A stretch of 40,176 nucleotides of DNA from an uncultured Lachnospiraceae bacterium (GCA_947629585.1 CANREH010000015.1:1-40176), one strand, 5' to 3'. Shown: positions 22,255 to 31,385, counted from the stretch's first letter. The notes: generated from the letters alone by a model not told the origin. Translations and numbers: made by a program.

Positions 22255-25221
22255 CTAGCGCAAAGTCTTTTTTGGAACCTGTGTCCTGATCCTGTTAATT
22301 TCTTCTTTCGCCCTGCGAAGCAATTCTTTTCTTTTCTGAACCTCTTCCTGATACTTCTTCTCCAAAGCCTCTTTTTCTCCCAGAAGCTCTTTTCGTTCGC
22401 TTTCATACTTACTCTGAAGAGTTTCCTTTTCCTTCTTCAGGCGCTCGATTTCTTCCTTCGAGCCGCTCTTCAGGGAAATCTGGAGCTTCTCCTGCAGATC
22501 GTCAATTTTCCCCTGCAGTACCGTATTTTCCAGACGGAAGCTTTCCTCCTGGCTGGAAAGCTGTTCGCGGAGCCTTGCTGCTTCTTCTTTATATCTGGCA
22601 TTATCCGCCTTTGCAGCATCCGCCTGCTTTCTCGCCTCTTCGACCTCTTCTTTCAGCTTTTCTGCCTCTAAACGGCTCTCTTCCGCTGTCTGACGGTACT
22701 TCTCCGCCTCTTCCAGATATCTGGCAGCTTCTTTCCTGGTGTCTTCCAGCGCTTTTCCTGTCTCAGCTTCCAGCTGCTCTGCCTTCCTCTGGCTTTTCTC
22801 TGCCTGTTCACGATACTTTTCTGCTTCCGCCTGGCTTTCTTCCGCCTCTCTGCGGTACCGCGTAACCTGCATTTCCGAATCTGACAGCCTTCTGTTCTTC
22901 TCCGAAACATCTTTGTTCAGGCTTTGAAGCTCGGATTCCAGACGGACAATCTTCTTCCTGGTATCGACAATTTCCTGCCCTTCCATCTTCTGGCGTTCCT
23001 TTGCCTGCTCTAAGAGCTGGATCAGATCCTTTAACTGCCCCTTCTGCTTCTGATACTTCTCTGTAAGCTCTGTCAATTCTTCTTCCGCCTGCAAAACCTG
23101 TTCCTTTAACTGCTCTGTCTCTTTCGCAGAGTTGGCAAGTTCATCAAAGAACGCCCTTTCATCCTCGTCCTGCTGCTCTGAAGAAAACAGAAACTCCTCT
23201 TCCCTGTCAAGAAGCATTGATTCGTCTTCCTTCATTTCTTTATCCTCCTCCCATGCAGGTATCTCCTGCCTTATAGTGTCTCCCATGATTCTTTCAATGG
23301 CTTTGTCAAGATCAAAATCGTCAAACTCTGCCTCTGAAATTTCCGTTTCCTGTTCCGTCTGATTTCCCCCGGACCTATCGCCTACGATCGAAACAGACGC
23401 CGATTCTGAAAATTCCGGTTCTTCTGTAAATTCTATTGTGCCTGTTTCCTCTGGCTGCGGCTCTATGATTTCCGGCTCTTCTATTTCCGCTTCTTCTGCT
23501 GCTGTCTCTGTTATGAGCTCTGGTTCCTCTATGTTTGGTTCTTCTGTCTCCAGTTTTTCTGCTTCTGGTTCTGATAACTCCAGTTCTTCTTTTGTAAATT
23601 CTACCGTCTCTGTTTCCGGCTCTGTTATCTCTGGTTCTTCTATTTCTGGTTCTTCTGTCTCCGGCTCTATGATCTCCGGTTCCGTTATTTCCGGTTCTTC
23701 TGTCTCTGGTTCTATAATCTCTGGCTCTGATAATTCCAGTTCTTCTTTTGTAAATTCTACTGTCCCTGTTTCCTCCGTTTCCGGCTCTATGATCTCTGAA
23801 TCTGTTATTTCCAGTTCTATGATTTCCGGCTCTGTTATCTCTGGCTCTTCTATTTCCGGTTCTACAATTTCTGGTTCTTCTATTTCCGCTTTTTCTGCCG
23901 TTGTTTCTTTTATTATAATCTCCGGTTCTTCTATCTCAAGTTTTTCTGGTTCCGGTTCTGATAGCTCCAGCTCTTCTTCCGTAAATTCTACCGTCCCCGT
24001 CTCCTTTATCTCCGGCTCTTCTGATAAAAATTCTACGATTTCCGGTTCTTCCGGCTTTTCCTCTTCTGTCTCCGGTTCCGTCATTTCCGGCTCTGTTTCC
24101 TGTAATTCTACCTCTACGGTATCTTCCCCGTCTATATAAATCACTTCATGCTCAAACTGGTTTCCTTCCGGTGCCTCCGCCTGTTTTTCCTCTGCAGGCG
24201 CCTTTTCTTCCGTATCCTTCTTCTCTTCTTCCGCCTTCTCCTGTTTCGGCGCTTCCACTTCCTTCTGTCCGCCGCCGGTCTTGGCGCCGGTTCTTTTTAA
24301 TTCTTCCTCCGCATCCTCCTCATTCACAATAGAGAAATTTTCAAAGCTTGATTCCGTAGCTTCGTCATATCCCTCTTCATCCTCGACTTCTTCATCAAAA
24401 ATCCATTTATGGACAAAGAAGGAAATTCCCATTGCCGCCGTTAATGCAGCCGCCGGGAATATAATCAAATAAAAATAGCCCGAAAAATCAAATAACATCT
24501 GGAGAATAATTACTATATTAAAGTAAATTGTAAGAAGAAATCCTCCATTTTTCCTGGATACAAACAAAAACAATCCCGACCAGATAGAAAAGAAAAAGAA
24601 CATACACATAATCAGCTTCGGAAAAGAAGACTGAAAATTGGCAATCGTTTCCAGCCGGGATAAAATATTCAGGACAATGCCGCCGTCATCAATATGCTCA
24701 AAATTATAACTGCAGGAAGCTAAAAACCCCCCATGCTCAGAAAAATCAAACCCTTCCCCATTTAAAAACGCCCCGGCAGGGATCGCAATGCAGAATACCG
24801 CTGCCAAAAGCCCCGTAATCAAATCCTGGGAAGCCCTTCCTGCAAAATAAACAATCGGTATCATCAAAAGCGCAAACACTACCGACACGATATGAAAGGT
24901 CCCCACTTCCGCTTTGAGAAAAACAAATGGAATAACGGCAGAAAGCACCATCATGCAGACAACGCAGATAATCTCCCATACCCTGATATGCTTCCCTTCC
25001 GCATAAAAATCCTGCACAAGATCCCACTCCTGCGCCGCGCTTCCAATAATATAACATGCCCCGATAATAATTGCGATCAAGGCTACCAGAATCACTTTTA
25101 AAATCAGGTTAATCTCCTGTGACGCAAAAAATGCACTGATCACAAAGCTTCCTATATAACTGACAAAACACAGGAAAATCAGTATATTTATGTAATACAG
25201 GATATTCTTTTTTATTACCAT
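22255..25221 (-). CDS. Polytopic membrane protein with Pro-Glu repeat and coiled-coil tail
   Basis: This 988-residue protein has three parts. Residues about 5-275 contain roughly eight hydrophobic helices. Residues about 280-640 are extremely acidic and built from imperfect repeats such as EEPEITEPEIIEPE and FTKEELELSEPE. Residues about 700-985 form a long heptad-rich coiled coil (Glu/Lys/Gln/Arg) ending in a basic segment. This suggests a membrane anchor with a rod-like cytoplasmic arm. I recognise no enzyme motif. It starts 12 bases after the lytic transglycosylase gene with GGAGG before the ATG, so both are on one transcript. Cell-envelope organisation is a guess. The repeat copy number may differ between strains. 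Confidence 0.75.
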   Translation of the reverse strand: MVIKKNILYYINILIFLCFVSYIGSFVISAFFASQEINLILKVILVALIAIIIGACYIIGSAAQEWDLVQDFYAEGKHIRVWEIICVVCMMVLSAVIPFVFLKAEVGTFHIVSVVFALLMIPIVYFAGRASQDLITGLLAAVFCIAIPAGAFLNGEGFDFSEHGGFLASCSYNFEHIDDGGIVLNILSRLETIANFQSSFPKLIMCMFFFFSIWSGLFLFVSRKNGGFLLTIYFNIVIILQMLFDFSGYFYLIIFPAAALTAAMGISFFVHKWIFDEEVEDEEGYDEATESSFENFSIVNEEDAEEELKRTGAKTGGGQKEVEAPKQEKAEEEKKDTEEKAPAEEKQAEAPEGNQFEHEVIYIDGEDTVEVELQETEPEMTEPETEEEKPEEPEIVEFLSEEPEIKETGTVEFTEEELELSEPEPEKLEIEEPEIIIKETTAEKAEIEEPEIVEPEIEEPEITEPEIIELEITDSEIIEPETEETGTVEFTKEELELSEPEIIEPETEEPEITEPEIIEPETEEPEIEEPEITEPETETVEFTKEELELSEPEAEKLETEEPNIEEPELITETAAEEAEIEEPEIIEPQPEETGTIEFTEEPEFSESASVSIVGDRSGGNQTEQETEISEAEFDDFDLDKAIERIMGDTIRQEIPAWEEDKEMKEDESMLLDREEEFLFSSEQQDEDERAFFDELANSAKETEQLKEQVLQAEEELTELTEKYQKQKGQLKDLIQLLEQAKERQKMEGQEIVDTRKKIVRLESELQSLNKDVSEKNRRLSDSEMQVTRYRREAEESQAEAEKYREQAEKSQRKAEQLEAETGKALEDTRKEAARYLEEAEKYRQTAEESRLEAEKLKEEVEEARKQADAAKADNARYKEEAARLREQLSSQEESFRLENTVLQGKIDDLQEKLQISLKSGSKEEIERLKKEKETLQSKYESERKELLGEKEALEKKYQEEVQKRKELLRRAKEEINRIRTQVPKKTLR
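23430..24110 (-). repeat. Imperfect tandem repeats encoding Pro-Glu motifs
   Basis: The plus strand shows many imperfect copies of units such as CCGGCTCTGTTATCTCTGG and TTCTGGTTCTTCTATTTC, each encoding PEIxEPE-type residues on the minus strand. Larger blocks (PEIxEPE units followed by FTKEELELSEPE) recur about three times. The repeats belong to the 988-residue coding sequence. Confidence 0.85.
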
Positions 25222-25233
25222 ATCTTCCTCCCG

Positions 25234-26067
25234 TTAATCCTCATTATCCTGTTCAGAATTCCCGCTCTCCGCAGCAGAAAGCAGCTTTCCCATCAGATTG
25301 CTTACACCTGTCTGGTTCTGTTCCTGATAATATAACTTTAATGTTTCTGAAACTGCATCGGCCAAATGTCCGGAGGAAGATGCCAGCAATTCCTGTGACG
25401 GGCTGACAGCCGCCGTTTCTTTCCCGCCTGCATCTTTTGCTTTCAGCTCCAAAGTGCCCGCCTGTGCCTTACGTTTCACAGAAGAAACCTCTGAGGAAGC
25501 GCCCGAAACCTTCACCGTAATATCCGGTACCGTAACTCCTTCCTCCATATAGCCAAGCACTTTCTTTATATAATTCCTTGTCTCCTGGAACGGCGGAACC
25601 CCGCCATATTTCGATACATTCCCGCTGCCTGCATTATATGCGGCAAGCGCAAGGCGTACATTGCCGTCATACATCTTAAGCTTCTGTGACAGATACTTTG
25701 CCCCTCCCATAACATTCTGCTCGGCATCAAAAGGATCGCTGACGCCCAGGGAACGCGCCGTTGACGGCATAAGCTGCATCAATCCCTGCGCCCCTGCATA
25801 GGAAACGCTTCTTAAGTTAAAATCCGATTCCTGCTTCGCTACGGCCTTCAAAAGCTCCACCGGAACATCATATTTGGCAGACGCCTCTTCAAAAATCTGG
25901 GCAAGCGTCTTTTTTCCGGAACCCTCCGAAGCCTGTCCTGCCTGCGCCTCGTCCAAAGAAACCGCTTTTCCCAGCACGCTGTCAAAATCCACTTCCGACA
26001 CACAACTGCTCGTTGTCGTCCTTATCTGCGTTACACTCCCCATTGACTCTGTAACTGAACTAATCAT
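25234..26067 (-). CDS. SLT-type lytic transglycosylase
   Basis: This protein has 277 residues from the preferred start. The soluble-lytic-transglycosylase (goose-lysozyme-like) domain lies at about residues 55-165: the catalytic Glu in KAVAKQESDFN, then GAQGLMQLMPSTA, NVMGGAKYLS and ALAAYNAGSGNV. It cleaves peptidoglycan glycan strands to 1,6-anhydro ends. No N-terminal signal peptide is visible, which is odd for a wall enzyme; export may be non-classical. The ATG at 26067 is chosen because GGAGAG precedes it, whereas a TTG at 26109 would lie only a few bases from the predicted transcription start. The C-terminal 90 residues are low complexity. It is first in a two-gene unit with the Pro-Glu repeat protein. 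Confidence 0.88.
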   Translation of the reverse strand: MISSVTESMGSVTQIRTTTSSCVSEVDFDSVLGKAVSLDEAQAGQASEGSGKKTLAQIFEEASAKYDVPVELLKAVAKQESDFNLRSVSYAGAQGLMQLMPSTARSLGVSDPFDAEQNVMGGAKYLSQKLKMYDGNVRLALAAYNAGSGNVSKYGGVPPFQETRNYIKKVLGYMEEGVTVPDITVKVSGASSEVSSVKRKAQAGTLELKAKDAGGKETAAVSPSQELLASSSGHLADAVSETLKLYYQEQNQTGVSNLMGKLLSAAESGNSEQDNED

Positions 26068-26122
26068 CTGTTCACTCTCCATCCATTCTCTCATTCTGTA
26101 TAACTTCAAACATACCCTTTTT

Positions 26123-26152
26123 ATTATAGTTATGATCCCTTCTGTTTGTCAA
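26123..26152 (-). promoter_or_regulatory. Promoter of the lytic transglycosylase unit
   Basis: TTGACA (26147-26152) and TATAAT (26123-26128), both perfect, are 18 bases apart on the minus strand. The predicted start near 26116 gives a leader of about 50 bases to the ATG at 26067. Confidence 0.8.
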
Positions 26153-26226
26153 GGATTAAATAACTTGACTTCCACAATGTGCTTATCACTATAGAACGAG
26201 ATGAAACACGCTTTGCGAGTTTCACT

Positions 26227-26293
26227 CGTTATCGCGGCATTCGCCAAATTGACAAGCAAGCTTGTCAGCTTGGCTCATTGCTCGCGTAAATAA
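26227..26293. repeat. Dispersed palindromic repeat, copy 1
   Basis: This 67-bp element matches 39010-39076 at about 60 of 67 positions. It is rich in internal dyads: GACAAGC and GCTTGTC lie around its centre, and CGCGGCA near its start can pair with bases near its end. A further imperfect 12-bp hairpin (AACGAG...CTCGTT) adjoins at about 26195-26230. The element lies between the ackA terminator and the lytic transglycosylase promoter. Confidence 0.8.
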
Positions 26294-26294
26294 C

Positions 26295-26328
26295 AAAAAA
26301 TCCCCAGGCTGTCCTGCAGCCGGGAGAT
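26295..26328 (-). terminator. Intrinsic terminator of ackA
   Basis: Arms at 26300-26311 and 26317-26328 form a 12-bp stem with a 5-base loop. On the minus strand the stem is followed by six T (26295-26300). It lies 27 bases after the ackA stop. Confidence 0.85.
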
Positions 26329-26355
26329 TTTTCATTTTGCCCACATATAAAAATA

Positions 26356-27552
26356 TTAAACCAGCGCTACCGTTTCTCTTGCAATCGCAAGTTCTTCATT
26401 GGTTGGAATAACATATACTTTTACTTTGGAATCTGCGGTAGAAATCATCTTTTTCTCACCGCGTACCTGATTTGCCTCCGCGTCTACGGTAATTCCCAGA
26501 TAAGTAAGATGTTCTAAAATAAGCCCTCGTACTTTTCCGTCATTTTCCCCGACACCTGCAGTAAACGCAATGGCGTCAACGCCGTTTAACGCTGCAGCAT
26601 AAGCACCTACATATTTTGCCACCTGGTACGCAAATACCTGAACCGCATTGGCTGCAGCTTCATTGCCTTCTTTTGATGCACTGTCAAGATCACGGAAATC
26701 GCTGGACAAATCACCGGAAAGCCCATAAACGCCGGAATCCTTATTTAACAGCTTCATCATTCCGTCAATGTCCTTATTTTCTTTTTTCATGATATATTCC
26801 ATAATGGCAGGATCGATATCACCACTCCTGGTCCCCATCAAAACGCCCGCAAGCGGTGTAAAGCCCATCGAGGTATCTACAGATTCCCCATTCAATACAG
26901 CGCTGATACTGGAACCATTTCCAAGATGGCAGACTATCATCTTAGACTGCTTTAAATCAAGCCCTGCCGCCTTAGCCAGTTCCTTTGAGACAAAGCTATG
27001 GCTTGTCCCATGAAAACCATAGCGGCGGATCTTGTATTTTTCATAATAACTAAGCGGAAGCCCATACATATAAGCCTTTTTCGGCATCGTCTGATGAAAC
27101 GCCGTATCAAAGACAGCCACCATTGGAACCCCAGGAAGAGCCGCCTGGCATGCATGGATACCAATCAGGTTAGCAGGATTATGTAACGGCGCAAGCTCAT
27201 TGCAGGCTTCAATTGCCTTCACTACCTCATCCGTAATGACAACGGAGGACGCAAATTTCTCCCCGCCATGGACAACGCGGTGTCCTACCGCCTTAATTTC
27301 ATCTAAATGCTCAATGACCCCATGCTCCTTATCCGTAAGCGCCGCAAGCACCATCTGAATTGCCGTTTCATGCGTCTTCATCTCTGCTTCTATCGTTATC
27401 TTATCAAGTCCTTTTGCAATCGGCTTATGCACAAGACGTCCGTCAATGCCGATTCTTTCACATAAACCAGAAGCAAGCGCTTCCTCCGTCTCAGAATCAA
27501 TCAACTGATATTTGAGAGAAGAACTTCCACAGTTAATAACTAATACCTTCAT
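26356..27552 (-). CDS. ackA: Acetate kinase
   Basis: This 398-residue kinase interconverts acetyl phosphate plus ADP and acetate plus ATP, the main substrate-level energy step of acetate-forming anaerobes. It opens with MKVLVINCGSSSLKYQL, contains FDTAFHQTMP and VCHLGNGSS in the ASKHA fold, and has the GTRSGDIDP loop. The length is normal and no motif is missing. GGAAGG precedes the start. The usual partner, pta, is not adjacent. It appears to be a single-gene unit bounded by a terminator downstream. Confidence 0.97.
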   Translation of the reverse strand: MKVLVINCGSSSLKYQLIDSETEEALASGLCERIGIDGRLVHKPIAKGLDKITIEAEMKTHETAIQMVLAALTDKEHGVIEHLDEIKAVGHRVVHGGEKFASSVVITDEVVKAIEACNELAPLHNPANLIGIHACQAALPGVPMVAVFDTAFHQTMPKKAYMYGLPLSYYEKYKIRRYGFHGTSHSFVSKELAKAAGLDLKQSKMIVCHLGNGSSISAVLNGESVDTSMGFTPLAGVLMGTRSGDIDPAIMEYIMKKENKDIDGMMKLLNKDSGVYGLSGDLSSDFRDLDSASKEGNEAAANAVQVFAYQVAKYVGAYAAALNGVDAIAFTAGVGENDGKVRGLILEHLTYLGITVDAEANQVRGEKKMISTADSKVKVYVIPTNEELAIARETVALV

Positions 27553-27613
27553 TTTATTTTACCTTCCTTCTACATATTATAGGTAAAAAACTCCTTTACC
27601 TTTTATAATAAAA

Positions 27614-27642
27614 AGTATAAAACTTTTCCTTTTCATATGCAA
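27614..27642 (-). promoter_or_regulatory. Possible ackA promoter
   Basis: On the minus strand TTGCAT (27637-27642) and TATACT (27614-27619) are 17 bases apart in a very AT-rich gap. The -35 box is weak. The leader to the ATG would be about 55 bases. Confidence 0.45.
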
Positions 27643-27691
27643 GCCCCGTTCTTGAAATTTGTTGTAATCAATTTTTTACTAAACTTATCAT

Positions 27692-28906
27692 TTACAGCAC
27701 TACCAAAAACTCTATCGTCTTCCCATCCCCGCTTCCTGCCGAAATCTTCCCTTTATGCGCCATGACAATCGCCTTCGCCGCGGACAGCCCGATTCCGTAT
27801 CCTCCAGTTTCGGAATTTCTGGAGCTGTCCAGGCGGTAAAAACGCTCAAACAACTGATCCAGCTTTCCTTCCGGAACGGATTCCACTGTATTTTCCACCA
27901 ATAATTCTGTTTTTTTCTCCCGCCGGTGCAGGGAAAGCACAATCTTTCCCTGTTTATCCGAATATTTCATCGCATTGTCAAGCAGGATAGAGACGAGCTG
28001 CCTTAGCATCGCCTCATTTCCGTGAATCAGGATATCCCCCTCGATTTCCCGGAAAAATGTTTTCTGCTGCGCCGACGCCACAGCCGTAAATTCCTCCGCC
28101 ACATCCCTCACCAGCTCCGACAGGGAAAAATCCGTCATCTCCAATACCAGCCCCTCTTCGTCCATGCGGGATAAAAACACCATTTTTTCCGTCAGGGAGG
28201 TCAGGCGCGCAATCTGCTTTTTAATGCTTTCCGTCCACTCGCTCTCCCCGCTTTCCAGTTCCAGCACTTCGGTATTGGCGCTGATAATGGCAAGCGGCGT
28301 TTTGATTTCATGGCTGGCATCGGTAATGAATCTTTTCTGCTTCTCATAGCTTTCCGCGATCGGCTTCACGGCGCGCCCGGAAAAAACAACCAGCAGCAAA
28401 AAGACCAGCAGCATCCCGAGCAGGCTCACAATCAGGCTTGCCCAAAGGAAGGAATAAAAGGTTCCGATTTCCCTCTCGCAGTCCAAAAAAATATACATGT
28501 TATCCGTGCCGTAAGGAATCCGTTCATATTTATAATTCTTAAGATATCCTTTTGTTTTCCCTTTTTGAAACAGCTCTGCGGCATAATCCGACGCATTTTT
28601 TGTGGAAATAGCGGCGATCTTCCCGGTATTGACAGCCAGCACCGTTCCCCTGCTATCAAGCACAACCGTAAAATACCTTGTAGTAAACGGGGCTTCCGGC
28701 GAGATGCCGGGAGTCCTCTCTCTCCTGTGGTAGCCAAAATCCGGAAAATATCCTCCATTTTTTGAAATCATGGAAAGGATCTCTTCTCCATTTTTATTCA
28801 GTTGATAATAATTAACCGCATTAATAATGCCGACAATGCCAAAAAACACCACTGCGATAGAGCACATGGCAATGAAAATAAATTTTTTTCTTAATGTCTT
28901 AATCAT
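27692..28906 (-). CDS. Membrane sensor histidine kinase of a two-component system
   Basis: This is a kinase of 404 residues from the chosen start. A membrane helix lies at about residues 9-31, an extracytoplasmic sensor loop of about 120 residues follows, and a second helix is at about 155-178. The DHp segment FITDASHEIKTPLAII then carries the phosphorylated His, and the ATPase domain has DNAMKYSD, a divergent G1 region and GGYGIGLSAAKAI. The ATG at 28906 overlaps the regulator stop and follows GGAGG by about 7 bases. A longer frame to 28963 is improbable. The stimulus is unknown and the sensor loop matches no family I recognise. Its partner is the OmpR-type regulator immediately upstream. 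Confidence 0.9.
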   Translation of the reverse strand: MIKTLRKKFIFIAMCSIAVVFFGIVGIINAVNYYQLNKNGEEILSMISKNGGYFPDFGYHRRERTPGISPEAPFTTRYFTVVLDSRGTVLAVNTGKIAAISTKNASDYAAELFQKGKTKGYLKNYKYERIPYGTDNMYIFLDCEREIGTFYSFLWASLIVSLLGMLLVFLLLVVFSGRAVKPIAESYEKQKRFITDASHEIKTPLAIISANTEVLELESGESEWTESIKKQIARLTSLTEKMVFLSRMDEEGLVLEMTDFSLSELVRDVAEEFTAVASAQQKTFFREIEGDILIHGNEAMLRQLVSILLDNAMKYSDKQGKIVLSLHRREKKTELLVENTVESVPEGKLDQLFERFYRLDSSRNSETGGYGIGLSAAKAIVMAHKGKISAGSGDGKTIEFLVVL

Positions 28907-29582
28907 CCGATCCCTCCAGGAAATAGCCAAGTCCCCTCGCTGCCTTAATCTGCACCTTTGCATGGACTGACGACAGTTTTTTCCTTAAATTGGACAGGTA
29001 GACCCATACGATATTGATTTCCGCATCGCTGTCAAAGCCCCATATTTTTTCCATAAACTGCTCTGCCGAAATGATCTGCCCCGGGTTCATCAAAAGCATT
29101 TCCAGCATTTGAAATTCTTTATTTCCCAGGCGGAGCGTTCCGGCTTCCGCAGATAACTGGGAGTTTGCCCGGTTTAAACGGATATCTTTAAATGACAGGA
29201 CAGAATTCCCCGCCGGAACTTCGGCATTCCTCCTTGTCATCACCCGTATCCTTGCCAGCAGCTCTTTCATTGCAAACGGCTTGGTCAGATAATCATCCGC
29301 TCCGCTGTCAAGCCCTTCCACACGGTCGTCAATCCCCGATTTTGCAGTTAACAACAGCACCGGAACCCTGTTTCCCGCCGCGCGGATTGTTTTTAAGACG
29401 GTAATGCCGTCCACCTCCGGCATCATAATATCCAAAAGAACGGCATCATAAATACCGGATTCCAAATAGTCCAGGGCTTCCCGCCCGTTATAAACAACAT
29501 CTACGGAATAATTGCTGTGCTTTAAAATAGCGGCAACTGCTTTCGATAAATCCTTTTCATCCTCTGCCAATAAAAGACGCAT
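28899..29582 (-). CDS. OmpR/PhoB-family response regulator
   Basis: This 227-residue regulator has an N-terminal receiver domain (acidic AEDE at residues 6-9, phosphoacceptor in LLDIMMP at about 51-57, LTAK, YLTKPF). Its C-terminal winged helix is of OmpR type, with LGNKEFQMLEMLL and VYLSNLRKKL. It should bind DNA when phosphorylated by the downstream kinase, with which it overlaps. A GGGGGAAAGG sequence precedes the ATG. The neighbouring tandem MutS-like genes are divergent from it and share the 170-base intergenic region, so they could be targets. That is only an inference. Confidence 0.92.
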   Translation of the reverse strand: MRLLLAEDEKDLSKAVAAILKHSNYSVDVVYNGREALDYLESGIYDAVLLDIMMPEVDGITVLKTIRAAGNRVPVLLLTAKSGIDDRVEGLDSGADDYLTKPFAMKELLARIRVMTRRNAEVPAGNSVLSFKDIRLNRANSQLSAEAGTLRLGNKEFQMLEMLLMNPGQIISAEQFMEKIWGFDSDAEINIVWVYLSNLRKKLSSVHAKVQIKAARGLGYFLEGSDD

Positions 29583-29615
29583 AACCTTTCCCCCTGTTTT
29601 GATCGCTTTATAAAA

Positions 29616-29644
29616 ATACTAACCTAACCCAGTAAAAATTTCAA
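29616..29644 (-). promoter_or_regulatory. Promoter of the two-component operon
   Basis: On the minus strand TTGAAA (29639-29644) and TAGTAT (29616-29621) are 17 bases apart. It lies about 35 bases before the regulator's start codon, back-to-back with the promoter of the MutS-like genes. Confidence 0.6.
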
Positions 29645-29697
29645 CCATTTTTTCCTCCCCGCCGGGAACAGAAATAACAGTTACGAATAGAACCTTC

Positions 29698-29726
29698 TTG
29701 TAATCTCTCCTTTTGTCTGATATAAT
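29698..29726 (+). promoter_or_regulatory. Promoter of the MutS-like gene pair
   Basis: TTGTAA (29698-29703) and a perfect TATAAT (29721-29726) are 17 bases apart. The predicted start near 29733 lies about 25 bases before the ATG at 29757. Confidence 0.65.
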
Positions 29727-29756
29727 TTATAAAACACTTTGCAAAGGGGTTTTGTT

Positions 29757-31349
29757 ATGAAATTCACCTCCATTCTTGGAAATACGCCATATGGCTTAAA
29801 GCCGTCCGAAGTTCGGTATCCGTCTTATTTTGATGATTTGAATCTGGATCAGGTGCTTGGAGCGATTCTTGCCGGGCAGGAGAATTACAAACTGGAACGG
29901 TATTTTTACTATCCCGCCTTTTCGGAAGCGGAGGTCATTTACCGAAAGGAAGTTTTCTCCGATCTTTCCAATGACCGTCTCCGCGCCGCCTTTCTTTCTT
30001 TTTCAGAAGCTATGAGAACATCAAGGAACTATATGGGCTGCCGGGAAAATCTCCTGCAAAGCGCAGATACCGGGAAAAAGAAAACGACAGGCTCCATTTC
30101 TTCCAAAACGGCGGCAGAAATCAAAGGCAGGCATTTTCTTTTCGACGCGGCAAAAAACTATTGTTCTGCCATAACAGAGCTTTCTGACGCTCTCACGCAG
30201 GAAAACCTCCAATCCGAAGGTCTTAGCTCCCTTTCTGCCTTTTTACAGGATTATAAAAAACAGACAAAATTTGACTCCTTATGCAGACAGACAGCAGAGC
30301 TTGATGCTTCCTTAAAAAAGCTTACCTTCCGGATGGAATTATCCGGGAACAAGCTGACGCTTCAGGAAGATTATCAGGATTTTGACGTAAAGGAAGAAAT
30401 GAGGAAACGGTGCGGATTTTCCCCTTCCTCCAAAAAATCCGAAATGAAAAGCCCGTTTACCAACCTCTTAGAATTAGAGGATTTTGAAGGCCTGATTTTA
30501 TCTATGCTCAAACAACAGCAGAAAGATATTTTCCAAAAATTAGAAGCTTTTGAAAAGGAGTTCCCTGAATTTTACGAACCTCTGCTTCTGGAGCTGGAAG
30601 AAGAAATCCAGGTATATTTATCCGCTCATAAATTTATCAATACCATGAGGGAAAACGGCTTTTCTTTTTCCGTGCCTTCCCCTGCTGACAGTAAAGCAGA
30701 AAGCCCCCGTTTCCTTCTGAAAGATGTTTACGATCTTGCGCTGGCATGGAAACATATATCTTCTCCCGCTGATGTGATCGTAAATACCGGGGAATTATTT
30801 TCAAACGAGCATTTTTTTGTGATTACCGGGCCAAACCAGGGCGGAAAAACAACGTTTGCACGCGCTGTCGGGCAGGCTGTTTATTTCCACCAGATGGGAT
30901 TTCCCACTGCAGGCACCGCTTCCCGCCTTCCGGTCTTTTCCGCTCTTTTCACCCATTTTTTAAATGAGGAAGATGTCCAGTCCGGCGCAGGGAAATTAAA
31001 AGAAGAACTGCAGAGGCTTGAGCCGATGCTCCATTCTGAAAAACAAAACGGGTTTGTGATTTTAAATGAATTATTTACAACAGCCACAACTTATGATGCG
31101 GAAATTATGGGAAAACAGATTTTACAGGCATTTATGAAAAAAAATTTCTGCGGAATTTATGTCACGCATATCCAGGAGCTGGCGCAGGAACGGGACGGAA
31201 TCGTCAGCCTTACAGCCCTTGTAGACAGAGACGAAACAACAAGGACTTACCATCTTGTGCGGGCTAAGGCAAAAGGGCTTGCCTATGCACAGACGATCGC
31301 CGGAAAATACCGTCTCAGCAGGGAAGATATTTTAAACCGGATAAAATAA
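29757..31349 (+). CDS. MutS-like ATPase, first of a tandem pair
   Basis: This protein has 530 residues from the chosen start. The C-terminal third is a MutS-type ABC ATPase with Walker A GPNQGGKTTFA at about 357-367, a signature region around SGAGKLKEEL and Walker B FVILNELFTT near 433. VTHIQEL follows with the H-loop His. The N-terminal part is helical like MutS core/lever domains, but the mismatch-recognition domain (Phe-x-Glu) and the connector are absent. No Smr nuclease is fused. MutS proper has Asp-Glu in Walker B; here it is Asn-Glu. The ATG at 29757 follows AAAGGGG. Mismatch repair is therefore unlikely and the function is unknown. Confidence 0.85.
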   Translation: MKFTSILGNTPYGLKPSEVRYPSYFDDLNLDQVLGAILAGQENYKLERYFYYPAFSEAEVIYRKEVFSDLSNDRLRAAFLSFSEAMRTSRNYMGCRENLLQSADTGKKKTTGSISSKTAAEIKGRHFLFDAAKNYCSAITELSDALTQENLQSEGLSSLSAFLQDYKKQTKFDSLCRQTAELDASLKKLTFRMELSGNKLTLQEDYQDFDVKEEMRKRCGFSPSSKKSEMKSPFTNLLELEDFEGLILSMLKQQQKDIFQKLEAFEKEFPEFYEPLLLELEEEIQVYLSAHKFINTMRENGFSFSVPSPADSKAESPRFLLKDVYDLALAWKHISSPADVIVNTGELFSNEHFFVITGPNQGGKTTFARAVGQAVYFHQMGFPTAGTASRLPVFSALFTHFLNEEDVQSGAGKLKEELQRLEPMLHSEKQNGFVILNELFTTATTYDAEIMGKQILQAFMKKNFCGIYVTHIQELAQERDGIVSLTALVDRDETTRTYHLVRAKAKGLAYAQTIAGKYRLSREDILNRIK

Positions 31350-31385
31350 AAAAACAAAAAATAAGCCGAAAAGGAGGAAAGCCAT

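Noticed and set aside
23430-24110. Regular repeats that could suggest a CRISPR array
   Set aside because: The units are imperfect, contiguous and in frame with a protein repeat. There are no unique spacers of constant length and no cas genes.
23438-24139. A 233-codon Ser/Gly-rich frame on the plus strand (SGSMISGSS-type repeats)
   Set aside because: It is the antisense of the Pro-Glu repeat region. The repeat unit simply stays open in both strands, and there is no ribosome binding site or promoter.
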